From Clostridiales bacterium (GTDB lineage: Bacteria > Bacillota > Clostridia > Christensenellales > Pumilibacteraceae): 64,000 nucleotides of DNA. The position numbers were made by a program, and so were the translations under genes. Each line of letters starts with the position of its first letter. The stretch's first letter is position 1. Location: assembly GCA_015055625.1 (NCBI GenBank), contig SVHU01000005.1, positions 45,673-109,672 of the forward strand, written 5' to 3'. The notes beneath the pieces were generated by a model that was given only the letters and a program-made list of their open reading frames with translations, was not told the origin of the DNA and ran no database searches. Of the stretch, positions 17,556 through 25,041 are shown in pieces.

Positions 17556-18020
17556 ATGTTTGTTTTATGTCCTAGATGCGAACTTAATTACATTGAGGAA
17601 GAAGAAGAGTATTGCAAAATTTGCAAGGCAGAAATGGGTCTTATTGATCCTAACGAGGTATTTATGCCCGAGGATGATGAGGTTGAAGAAGGTAAGCTTT
17701 GTCCTATCTGCAAAATCAATTACATTGAAGACGGCGAAGAGATGTGTTTGATGTGCAAGCGTGAAAAGGAAGAGAAAGTTGCTGCTGAAAAAGCAGAGGA
17801 AGAGTCTATTAACAACTGGCGTGACGAAGATGTTACTGCTGATGACGAAGAAATGGAAATTTCGCTTTCCGACCTTGAGGAAGAAGAGGAAGAAGAGGAA
17901 GAGAAGTCTTCTAAGCGTAAAGATGACGACGATTTTAACTACGACGTCGATCCTAACGACTTTATCGGCGACGATGAGGACGAAGAAGAGGAAGAAGAGG
18001 AAGACGACGACCTTCTTTAA
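17556..18020 (+). CDS. Double zinc-ribbon protein with long acidic tail
   Basis: The 154-residue protein has two copies of a CPxC...NYIE...CxxCK unit (residues ~5-25 and ~49-69), each able to hold one zinc with four cysteines. The C-terminal ~75 residues are dominated by Glu and Asp, with only one short basic patch (SSKRK). I do not recognise a named family. The layout resembles small regulators or chaperones that use an acidic tail to contact basic partners, but this is inference. It has its own promoter and terminator. Another frame of the same DNA encodes a Lys-rich ORF, a shadow of the acidic codons. Confidence 0.75.
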   Translation: MFVLCPRCELNYIEEEEEYCKICKAEMGLIDPNEVFMPEDDEVEEGKLCPICKINYIEDGEEMCLMCKREKEEKVAAEKAEEESINNWRDEDVTADDEEMEISLSDLEEEEEEEEEKSSKRKDDDDFNYDVDPNDFIGDDEDEEEEEEEDDDLL

Positions 18021-18040
18021 TGAAAAAACTAAATAAAGTA

Positions 18041-18071
18041 AACGCCTTAGCTTTTTGCTTTGGCGTTTTTA
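18041..18071 (+). terminator. Terminator of the zinc-ribbon protein gene
   Basis: AACGCC (18041-18046) pairs with GGCGTT (18062-18067), with a second short AGC/GCT pairing inside, followed by T-residues. Confidence 0.75.
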
Positions 18072-18122
18072 CGTTTATATCAAAAATAAATATTTTAAAT
18101 GTTAAAAACAGGGTTAAAACGC

Positions 18123-18151
18123 TTTACAACTTTAGCAGAATAAAGTATAAT
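18123..18151 (+). promoter_or_regulatory. Promoter of the amino-acid ABC operon
   Basis: TTTACA (18123-18128), 17-bp spacer, TATAAT (18146-18151). Confidence 0.7.
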
Positions 18152-18236
18152 TTACATACTGCTTATATTGCTTTAGCCAACTAAAGTGATAAAGTGGGGT
18201 AAATTAAAAATTATTTATACAAGGAGAAAAAATAAA

Positions 18237-19037
18237 ATGAAAAAGATTATTACGTTTATTATGACGGCAATAATGGCAGCGGTAGCGCTTTTCAGCTTTA
18301 CAGCTTGCGGTAGCGATCAAAAGACCGTTACCATAGGTTATACCGATTACGCACCCATGAACTATACCGAGAATGGAAAGCTTGTAGGTTTTGATACCGA
18401 GCTTGCTCGTAAGACATTTGAGGATCTTGGATACAAGGTAAGATTTAAGCTTATCGAGTGGTCCAACAAGTATATGGAACTTAGCAGTGGCAACATTGAT
18501 TGCGTATGGAACGGATTTACAATGAACAGCTCTGATAAAGTTAATGGACAAGACACTCCAAGAAGCGAAATTGTTGATTTTACTAGCCCATATATGTATA
18601 ATGCTCAGTGTATTATCAGAAGAGCAAACGCTCCTGAAATTACCAACGTTGCAGATTTTGCAGGCAAATCCGTAGCTTTCGAAGCTGGTTCAGCGGCAGT
18701 TGATTTTGTTAGCAGTCTTTCCGGTATTAACCAAAAGCCCGTAACTTCTCAGATGGACGCATTGAAAGAAGTTAACGCAGGTACTGCAGATTACGCGGTT
18801 GTAGACGTTATTCTTGCAAAGGCAAACGCTGGAAAGGGTAACTTTAGTAGCCTTGCTATAAACGAAGGTTTAGAGATGGCTCAGGAGCTTTATGCAGTTG
18901 CATTCAAGAAGGGTAGCGATCTTACCGAAAAGGTAAACGAGCTCTTCGACAAGTATGCTAAAGACGGTTCTATGGTAGAACTTGCAACCAAGTACGGTCT
19001 TGAAAACGTTGTTATTCTTGACGGTTACGTTGACTAA
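18237..19037 (+). CDS. Amino-acid ABC transporter substrate-binding lipoprotein
   Basis: The 266-residue protein has a lipoprotein signal ending FTAC (Cys24) and the SBP_bac_3 pattern: an early TIGYTDYAPMNY strand, LVGFDTELA, DCVWNGFTM, and VDFTSPYMYNAQ. These proteins capture polar amino acids outside the cell and deliver them to the permease. The exact ligand is not predictable. The ATG at 18237 is chosen because AAGGAG lies 10 nt upstream and the signal peptide starts there; an in-frame start at 18186 would add a charged N-terminus. It is the first gene of a three-gene operon with the permease and ATPase. Confidence 0.9.
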   Translation: MKKIITFIMTAIMAAVALFSFTACGSDQKTVTIGYTDYAPMNYTENGKLVGFDTELARKTFEDLGYKVRFKLIEWSNKYMELSSGNIDCVWNGFTMNSSDKVNGQDTPRSEIVDFTSPYMYNAQCIIRRANAPEITNVADFAGKSVAFEAGSAAVDFVSSLSGINQKPVTSQMDALKEVNAGTADYAVVDVILAKANAGKGNFSSLAINEGLEMAQELYAVAFKKGSDLTEKVNELFDKYAKDGSMVELATKYGLENVVILDGYVD

Positions 19038-19052
19038 TAAACAATTAAATTT

Positions 19053-19751
19053 ATGAAAGAATTTATATACGTTACCCAAAGCCTTTTAGAAGGCTTTGGG
19101 GTAACTTGTCTTTTATTCGCTTTAACGCTTGTTTTTGCGCTTCCGTTAGGACTTATAATAGCTTTCTTAACGATGAGTAAGTTTAAGCCAATAAAGTATT
19201 TGTTTAAGGTAATAGTGTGGATTGTAAGAGGTATTCCTCTTATGCTTCAACTTTTTATCGTGTACTACTTGCCTGGAATGTTAAACAACGGCATAAATCC
19301 GTTTGGTCAGTTGGATAATTTCTTATATTTTGAGCTAGGTATTGACTTTGGTGGAGCGCTTGTTGCAACTCTTATTGCATTTTCGCTTAACTATGCTTGC
19401 TACTTTTCGGAGATTTTCCGTGGCGGTATAGAGTCTATTCCAAAAGGTCAGACGGAAGCTGGTAAAGTTTTGGGAATGACTAAGGGACAGATTTTCTCTA
19501 AGGTTGTTTTAATGCAAGTAATAAAGCGCATTATTCCCCCTATGAGCAATGAAATTATTACGCTAGTAAAAGATACCGCGCTTGCTCGTGTTATAAGTGT
19601 TATAGAGATTATTAAGGTAGCGGATATGTTTGCAGCAGACGCGCTTATTTGGCCACTTTTCTATGCTGGAGCATTCTATCTTGTCTTTGTAGGAATACTA
19701 ACGCTATTGTTTGGCTTTATCGAAAAGAAACTTTCGTATTACAAGGTGTAA
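19053..19751 (+). CDS. Amino-acid ABC transporter permease (HisM/GlnP family)
   Basis: The 232-residue integral membrane protein has about five hydrophobic segments, the RGIPLMLQLF segment typical of polar amino-acid permeases, and an EAA loop (EAGKVLGMTKGQIF) that docks to the ATPase. Its C-terminal coding end contains the ribosome site of the ATPase gene, so the two are translationally close. No good Shine-Dalgarno precedes its own ATG, 15 bp after the binding-protein stop. Confidence 0.93.
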   Translation: MKEFIYVTQSLLEGFGVTCLLFALTLVFALPLGLIIAFLTMSKFKPIKYLFKVIVWIVRGIPLMLQLFIVYYLPGMLNNGINPFGQLDNFLYFELGIDFGGALVATLIAFSLNYACYFSEIFRGGIESIPKGQTEAGKVLGMTKGQIFSKVVLMQVIKRIIPPMSNEIITLVKDTALARVISVIEIIKVADMFAADALIWPLFYAGAFYLVFVGILTLLFGFIEKKLSYYKV

Positions 19752-19755
19752 AATT

Positions 19756-20826
19756 ATGGCATATCTACAATTAACAAATATTCATAAGAACTTTGGTAGT
19801 ACGCAGGTATTAAAAGGCGTAGACCTATCGCTCGAAAAAGGTGAGGTTCTCTCTATTATCGGTTCGTCTGGTAGCGGAAAGACAACGCTACTTAGATGTA
19901 TTAACTTTTTAGAAACGCCAAATATTGGAAGTATGGTTCTAGACGGCGAAACGCTTTTTGACTGTTCGGTAAACGAAAAGGAGAGTAGCGCTCAGCTTAG
20001 AGAAAAAACTCTTAACTTTGGCATGGTGTTCCAGTCTTTCAACCTTTTCCCGCAGTATACGGTTTTTAAAAACATTACGCTTGCCCCCACGCTTTTGATT
20101 AAGCATGACGCAAAGGTACTAAGGGATAAGCTTTTGCAAGAAAGAAAAGAACAGCTTGCTAAAAAGGCTCAAAACGGCTCTACGGTCGGTGGAAAAAAAC
20201 TTAGGACTGATATTAGCGAAAACGATCTATTGGTGGAGCTAGAACATTTAAAAGCTTTTAAGACAAGACTCAAGTCTGCTGAAAAGATAAGCGCAGAAGA
20301 TGTAAATGAGGAGCTGAATTTCTTAAGCACTTTTGAAAACAAACTTTATGAAGAGGAAAAAATTCTTACTGTTAAAGAGATAAACAAGCAAGTAGAAGAG
20401 TTTAAGGATAGAAGAAAGAAAGAGATTGCTGAGTATGGAGAAGAGCTTCTTGCAAAGATAGGTCTTGTAGAAAAGCGAAATAGCTATCCTTGCGAGCTAT
20501 CAGGCGGTCAGCAACAGCGTGTTGCAATAGCGCGCGCCCTTGCAATTAAGCCCAAAGTATTATGCTTTGACGAGCCAACATCTGCGCTAGATCCCGAGCT
20601 TACCGGCGAAGTATTAAAGGTTATTCGTTCGCTTAAGGACGAGGGTAGAACAATGATAATAGTTACACACGAAATGGGCTTTGCCAAGCACGTGTCCGAC
20701 AAGATTTTGTTTATGGCGGACGGCGTTGTAGAAGAAGAGGGAGATCCTGTTCAACTTATCGAAAACCCAAGATCGGAAAAACTAAAAGCTTTTCTTTCAA
20801 ACGTAAGCGAGAAGGAAGAAATATAA
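19756..20826 (+). CDS. Amino-acid ABC transporter ATPase with ~100-residue insertion
   Basis: The 356-residue protein contains Walker A GSSGSGKTT (36-44), the Q-loop at Gln93, the signature LSGGQQQR (248-255), Walker B FDEP (Asp272-Glu273) and the H-loop VTHEM. It powers the adjacent importer. GlnQ/HisP proteins are ~240 residues; the extra length is a charged, helical, Lys/Glu-rich segment at about 117-228, between the Q-loop and the signature motif, in the helical subdomain that faces the permease. The frame is open through the insert and all catalytic motifs are intact. Start ATG 19756 is chosen for the AAGGTG site inside the end of the permease gene. Confidence 0.92.
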   Translation: MAYLQLTNIHKNFGSTQVLKGVDLSLEKGEVLSIIGSSGSGKTTLLRCINFLETPNIGSMVLDGETLFDCSVNEKESSAQLREKTLNFGMVFQSFNLFPQYTVFKNITLAPTLLIKHDAKVLRDKLLQERKEQLAKKAQNGSTVGGKKLRTDISENDLLVELEHLKAFKTRLKSAEKISAEDVNEELNFLSTFENKLYEEEKILTVKEINKQVEEFKDRRKKEIAEYGEELLAKIGLVEKRNSYPCELSGGQQQRVAIARALAIKPKVLCFDEPTSALDPELTGEVLKVIRSLKDEGRTMIIVTHEMGFAKHVSDKILFMADGVVEEEGDPVQLIENPRSEKLKAFLSNVSEKEEI

Positions 20827-20834
20827 AATGCATA

Positions 20835-20875
20835 AAAAACACGTTACGTATGTAAAAAAAACGTAACGTGTTTTT
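20835..20875. terminator. Bidirectional terminator between the ABC operon and veg
   Basis: A perfect 15-bp stem (20835-20849 with 20861-20875) has an A-run on the left and a T-run on the right, so it works for both convergent units. Confidence 0.9.
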
Positions 20876-20877
20876 GT

Positions 20878-21117
20878 TTATACAGCTTTTATTTTAACTT
20901 CTCCACAAATAATTTCTTTGTACGAACAGCACAGCGATGAAACTAACGGGTTGTTTTCTACTTTTATCATAAACAAGTTGGGGTGTGCGGAAACTATTGT
21001 TCCGTTGTATTTTTCCACTTTGTTTCTGCCTCTGTTTACCGCCACTTTAATAGGTTTTTGAATGAGTGTATACACTTCATTTTTTGCTTCTTGTAGGGTT
21101 TTACATCTTTTAATCAT
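20878..21117 (-). CDS. veg: Veg family protein
   Basis: The 79-residue protein matches the Veg family (DUF1021): a short helical N-terminus, then KVAVNRGRNKVEKYNGTIV, HPNLFMIKV, and a final beta strand. Veg is abundant in Bacillus and has been linked to biofilm control and to DnaA/initiation; its exact role is unclear. The ATG at 21117 gives the family length; a longer frame up to 21279 would overlap the divergent sipL-like gene and adds no conserved sequence. Divergent neighbours veg and the sporulation gene, then ispE, match the Bacillus order. Confidence 0.85.
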   Translation of the reverse strand: MIKRCKTLQEAKNEVYTLIQKPIKVAVNRGRNKVEKYNGTIVSAHPNLFMIKVENNPLVSSLCCSYKEIICGEVKIKAV

Positions 21118-21159
21118 ATTTTTATTATGCCCTTTTTTTAATCTTTTAGTCTGAAATTT

Positions 21160-21187
21160 GCATAAACTTTTACCTTGTGCATAAGAT
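21160..21187 (+). promoter_or_regulatory. Possible sigma-E promoter of the sipL-like gene
   Basis: GCATAAA (21160-21166) and CATAAGAT (21180-21187) with a 13-bp spacer resemble sigma-E boxes. A very similar pair precedes yabP. This is a by-eye match only. Confidence 0.35.
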
Positions 21188-21213
21188 ATACTGTTATAAA
21201 AAGGAGGGCGTAT

Positions 21214-22716
21214 ATGGTTTTTAATCCCGTTTACGAAAATATTAACGCGCTTAGCGCAAAAAAAGGAGAAACCGTCCAATCGGTTGTGGAAAGTTCATTT
21301 ACTCTAAAAGATTTAGGCGAGGTGCTGAAAATTGATTGTAGGTGCAAAATTAACAGGGTGGAAATCGCCGATGGATATATTAAGGTGGATGCTAATGCTA
21401 AGTATAAGATTTTGTACATTAACAGTGATAATGCTTTGCAAAGTGAAAGTTTTGATACCAATTTTAGCGCAAAATCGCCTACGAGCTTAAAGAATGGTAA
21501 GGTTAGAGCAGTTTGTGAGCCTATTGATACCGGTATTTCGGCGCAGTCAGGCAACGAAGTTAAAATTGCATCCGTTATTGAAATAGGTTTTATTATTACT
21601 GATTGCGAAAGTGTAAAAGCGCTCTCTACTGCCTCTAGTGGGTTTTATCTAAAGGATACACCCGAAACTTATATAGAATGTAAATGCTCGGATAATGCTA
21701 AGACCGAGTATTCGCTAAGCGACAAAACTTTTATGGATGACGTTATTTTTTCGCGTGCAACGTGCGTTATTAATAAGCGTAGCGCTGGAGTGGAAAATAT
21801 TTGCGTTGAGGGCGAAGTAATACTAGAAACGGTGGGAACAAAAGGTGGCGAAATATGTTCGCAAACGCTTGTAATTCCGTATAGCGAAACGTTTGAATGT
21901 AATGGAGCAAGCTATGGGGACATGGTAATTGCCAACGTTTGCGTAACGTTTTGCGACGCGGTAGTTGTATCGGAGAGCGAGGGTAATAAACTAGACGGTG
22001 TAGTAAGATGCGACTTTGATTTTGCGCTGTATTGTGAGCGTGAATTTTTGAACGTGGGCGATGTGTTTAGTGTAAAGAAACAATTGCTTCCGACCTTAAA
22101 AAGTCATAACGTATGCGAGAAAATCAGTAATTTTACCGTATTAGAGCGAGTTGACGGAAACGTAAAGCTTGGGGATAATATGCCTGCTTGCGACGTTATT
22201 TTGTCGGCTTGCGCGTTTGATGCGGTAGTAAATTCTGTAAAGTGTGAAGATGGTAGTTTGCTTGTAGAGGGTGCAGTATCTGGACGAGTGATATATTCTT
22301 GTTCGTCGCCCGATAAAACTGTTTCTGCTTACGTAGTAGCACCTTTTAGCTTTTCCGCGTTACTTCCTCTTAGCGACGAAGAGGTTGTGGCAAAGGCTGA
22401 CGTTACGGCAGTTACGTGTAGAGTAAGGAGAGGCAACGAGATTGATATAAAAGCGGATTTATCTGTGGATGTAATTGCGTTTAGGAATAAAGAGATTGCA
22501 GTAATTTCCGAGCTTTTAGAGGGAGATGATATCGTTGTGCCCACGTCGGCTTTTTCGGTGTATATTGCTGAGGGCGGAGAGAGTTTGTGGGACGTGTCGG
22601 GGGCGTTGGGTATAAATCCCGATACTCTTACCGAGCAAAATTCCTCACTTACCTTTCCTCTTGTAAAAGGCGATAGAATAACAATTTATCGCGCGCTTGA
22701 CAGTAAAAAAATATAA
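21214..22716 (+). CDS. sipL: SipL-like spore coat morphogenesis protein (DUF3794 + LysM)
   Basis: The 500-residue protein contains DUF3794/SPOCS-type beta domains (repeated IPYSETF, LPTLKSH and SPDKTVSA segments) and a C-terminal LysM (~455-497, EGGESLWDVSGALGINPDTL). This is the architecture of Clostridioides difficile SipL, which binds SpoIVA and attaches the coat to the forespore. The strong AAGGAGGG site fixes the ATG at 21214. ispE follows 15 bp later and may be cotranscribed. Other DUF3794-LysM proteins exist in Clostridia, so identity as the true SipL orthologue is likely, not certain. Confidence 0.8.
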   Translation: MVFNPVYENINALSAKKGETVQSVVESSFTLKDLGEVLKIDCRCKINRVEIADGYIKVDANAKYKILYINSDNALQSESFDTNFSAKSPTSLKNGKVRAVCEPIDTGISAQSGNEVKIASVIEIGFIITDCESVKALSTASSGFYLKDTPETYIECKCSDNAKTEYSLSDKTFMDDVIFSRATCVINKRSAGVENICVEGEVILETVGTKGGEICSQTLVIPYSETFECNGASYGDMVIANVCVTFCDAVVVSESEGNKLDGVVRCDFDFALYCEREFLNVGDVFSVKKQLLPTLKSHNVCEKISNFTVLERVDGNVKLGDNMPACDVILSACAFDAVVNSVKCEDGSLLVEGAVSGRVIYSCSSPDKTVSAYVVAPFSFSALLPLSDEEVVAKADVTAVTCRVRRGNEIDIKADLSVDVIAFRNKEIAVISELLEGDDIVVPTSAFSVYIAEGGESLWDVSGALGINPDTLTEQNSSLTFPLVKGDRITIYRALDSKKI

Positions 22717-22731
22717 TGATATACTATACGT

Positions 22732-23559
22732 ATGATAAAAGTTAAAGTTAATGCAAAAGTTAATATTTCCCTGCTCGTAAACGGAACTGATAGCGAGGGA
22801 TACCATATGCTTGATTCGGTTGTGGCGTCTGCAAATATTGCGGACGTTATTTCCGTGCAAAAAAATGATAAGGACGAGGTTATATTATCTTCTAAAGATG
22901 GTGGCATTGCAAATAAAATTCTCGCTCTTATTTTAAAAATGCGAGCAAGTTACGATTTTCCATGCGTTTTGGTAAATGTAGAAAATAACATTCCGCTAGG
23001 AGCAGGACTTGGCGCGTCCAGCGCGGATATGGCAGGCGTTATTATTGCTTTAGACGAGCTTTTTGACCTTGGACTAAGTCACGGACAGCGCGTTGCGATT
23101 GCTGACAGTACGGGTTGTGATACCGCATTTATGTTAGAGGGCGGATGCGGAAAAATAATAAATCGCAGTACGGTTGTGGATAGATTTTGCATGCAAGAAC
23201 GCAACGCTGTTATTGCGGTAAAAGGTTTTTGCAATACGGCAGACGTTTTTAGACTTTACGATAGCTTACCCAAAACATTGCAGGCATTTGACAACGTGGC
23301 TGTTATTCAAGCTCTGAAAACTAACGAGAGCGTTGTGGGAATAACGGCAAACGATCTTACGGTAGCGTCTTCTACCTTAAATCCTAATATTACAAGAGCG
23401 ATTGAGATTTTGGGAGAGGGAGCGTATATGTCGGGAAGCGGAAGCTCGGTTTTTTGTTTTGACGCAAGCGATGATAAAATAGCTAAGCTGAAAAGCGATG
23501 GCTTTGCTGTTTTTGAGTGTAAGATAGGAAATTTTGTTACGCAAGTTATAAAAGAATAA
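22732..23559 (+). CDS. ispE: 4-diphosphocytidyl-2-C-methyl-D-erythritol kinase
   Basis: The 275-residue protein has the GHMP kinase ATP loop PLGAGLGASSAD, an N-terminal AKVNISL strand, and the C-terminal YMSGSGSSVF motif. IspE phosphorylates CDP-methylerythritol in the non-mevalonate isoprenoid pathway. Length is typical. It sits directly after the sipL-like gene and is closed by a hairpin terminator that overlaps the spoIIR translation start region. Confidence 0.93.
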   Translation: MIKVKVNAKVNISLLVNGTDSEGYHMLDSVVASANIADVISVQKNDKDEVILSSKDGGIANKILALILKMRASYDFPCVLVNVENNIPLGAGLGASSADMAGVIIALDELFDLGLSHGQRVAIADSTGCDTAFMLEGGCGKIINRSTVVDRFCMQERNAVIAVKGFCNTADVFRLYDSLPKTLQAFDNVAVIQALKTNESVVGITANDLTVASSTLNPNITRAIEILGEGAYMSGSGSSVFCFDASDDKIAKLKSDGFAVFECKIGNFVTQVIKE

Positions 23560-23569
23560 AATTGTGGAT

Positions 23570-23607
23570 ATAATCTTCGTCAAAGTATATGGCGAGGATT
23601 ATTTTTT
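23570..23607 (+). terminator. Terminator of ispE overlapping the spoIIR ribosome site
   Basis: A 12-bp stem (23570-23581 with 23591-23602, two G-T pairs), 9-nt loop and T6 run abut the spoIIR ATG. The GAGG ribosome site at 23594-23597 lies in the 3' arm, so the hairpin could also mask it. Confidence 0.8.
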
Positions 23608-24144
23608 ATGAAGAAAGGTATTGTGGTAATTTTAAGTTTTTTGATAATTTTTATTTTTTGTGGAATAAATTTTGTACGCTCTACTCATACTACTATCGAA
23701 GAAGGGTATGAGCTTTTGAGGATACATATCCGTGCAAACAGCAACGACAAAGACGACCAATCGGTTAAACTCCTTGTCCGAGATGCGGTTGCGCAGTATC
23801 TATCCTCCGCTCTGCGCACCGCGTCGTCTTTGGAAAAAGCAAAGCAGATTGTTTCCGACAAGCTTACAACTCTTACGGAGATTTCCAACAGAGTTCTTAG
23901 GGAAAACGACAAGACGTACGCAAGCAGTGTGAAGCTTACCAACGAGTATTTTCCAACGCGAGCCTATAACGATATTGTTGTAAAAAGCGGTCATTACGAC
24001 GCTTTGGTAATATCTTTAGGCGAGGCAAAAGGAGATAATTGGTGGTGCATTATCTATCCGCAGTTGTGCTATCAAAGCACAGGAAACGGCAAAGTTGTGT
24101 ACAGGTCAAAACTTAAAGAACTTTGGGATAAATATTTCGGCTAA
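23608..24144 (+). CDS. spoIIR: Stage II sporulation protein R
   Basis: The 178-residue protein has one N-terminal membrane/signal segment followed by the SpoIIR pattern: LLRIHIRANSNDKDDQ, VKLLVRDAV, YFPTRAYNDIVV, and DNWWCIIYPQLC. SpoIIR is made in the forespore, is secreted to the intermembrane space and triggers SpoIIGA to process pro-sigma-E. In Bacillus it is under sigma-F. The ATG directly follows a terminator hairpin; GAGG 9 nt upstream is the only ribosome site. An internal promoter was not identified. Confidence 0.93.
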   Translation: MKKGIVVILSFLIIFIFCGINFVRSTHTTIEEGYELLRIHIRANSNDKDDQSVKLLVRDAVAQYLSSALRTASSLEKAKQIVSDKLTTLTEISNRVLRENDKTYASSVKLTNEYFPTRAYNDIVVKSGHYDALVISLGEAKGDNWWCIIYPQLCYQSTGNGKVVYRSKLKELWDKYFG

Positions 24145-24174
24145 AAAAGCATTTTTACTCCTCTTCCTTATTTT

Positions 24175-24300
24175 AAAAAGGATTACGTCAAGGCGAAGAA
24201 AAACGTGTTTTTACGGTTTTTAGAGATACGTATACTCCAAACGCGTACATTTTACGCTAAAAAGTGACGTTATCTTATTGCTTGGCGTAAGTCCTTTTTT
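24175..24300 (+). ncRNA. Candidate long structured RNA/terminator between spoIIR and sleB
   Basis: An 18-bp closing stem (24175-24192 with 24281-24299, one bulged G and one G-T pair) encloses 88 nt that hold at least two further hairpins (24199-24212 and 24243-24257), and ends in T6 at 24295-24300. It can serve as terminator of spoIIR; the elaborate interior suggests a structured element, which is inference. Confidence 0.5.
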
Positions 24301-24320
24301 GATTTTTTATGGGGGAATAT

Positions 24321-25028
24321 ATGGAAAAGAGTAAGGTTTTATCAAATGAAAAAAGTATAAGACTGCAAGTGATTTTAGTGTGCGCGCTTACTGCATTATT
24401 GGTGGTGTGCGCGTGTTTTTGTGCGCCGTACAAAGCGGATGCGTACGTGGTTAAGGGGAATACGCCTGCCAATATTCGAGCTGTTCAGCAACGCCTTTCA
24501 AACCTCGGCTATTATAATTATAAGGTAGACGGAATTTGGGGGTGGCGGACTAGTAACGCGGTAAAAAAATTCCAACGCGACTATGGTCTTGTTGCAGACG
24601 GAATAGTTGGCAAGAACACCGAAAAGGCGCTTAAAATCACGCTTGGTGGATCAAGTAGCAGTTCTTCGTTGTCTACCTCCGAGCGTAACTTGCTTGCAAG
24701 GTGTGTATACGCGGAAGCTCGTGGCGAGCCGTATGCAGGTCAGGTGGCAATAGCTGCGGTAGTGCTAAACAGAGTGCGTTCGTCCTCTTTCCCTAACACC
24801 GTGTCGGGCGTAATTTATCAAAAGGGAGCTTTTACGTGTGTCAGCGACGGACAGATTAATATGACGCCAAACTCTACTGCGTATAAGGCGGTAACTGATG
24901 CAATGAATGGTTGGGATCCTACGAACGGATGCTTGTATTATTACAATCCTGCAACCGCTACAAGCAAGTGGATATGGTCGCTAAAAGTAGAGTTGACTAT
25001 TGGTAGACATTCGTTTGCAAAGGCGTAA
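24321..25028 (+). CDS. sleB: Spore cortex-lytic enzyme SleB
   Basis: The 235-residue protein has an N-terminal hydrophobic signal segment, a peptidoglycan-binding domain (~50-105, AVQQRLSNLGYYNYKVDGIWG), a Ser-rich linker (~110-118), and a Hydrolase_2 (SleB/CwlJ) catalytic domain from ~122 with CVYAEARGEPYAGQVA, whose Glu is the expected catalytic residue. SleB is a lytic transglycosylase that degrades spore cortex during germination. The GGGGGA site fixes the ATG at 24321. ypeB follows 13 bp later, the usual pair. Confidence 0.94.
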   Translation: MEKSKVLSNEKSIRLQVILVCALTALLVVCACFCAPYKADAYVVKGNTPANIRAVQQRLSNLGYYNYKVDGIWGWRTSNAVKKFQRDYGLVADGIVGKNTEKALKITLGGSSSSSSLSTSERNLLARCVYAEARGEPYAGQVAIAAVVLNRVRSSSFPNTVSGVIYQKGAFTCVSDGQINMTPNSTAYKAVTDAMNGWDPTNGCLYYYNPATATSKWIWSLKVELTIGRHSFAKA

Positions 25029-25041
25029 AGGAGGTAATAGT

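Noticed and set aside
17761..18036. Lys-rich plus-strand ORF of 91 aa
   Set aside because: A frame-shifted reading of the GAA/GAG/GAC-rich acidic tail of the 17556 gene.
21118..21279. N-terminal extension of veg
   Set aside because: It would overlap the sipL-like start and promoter, and family members begin at the internal Met at 21117.
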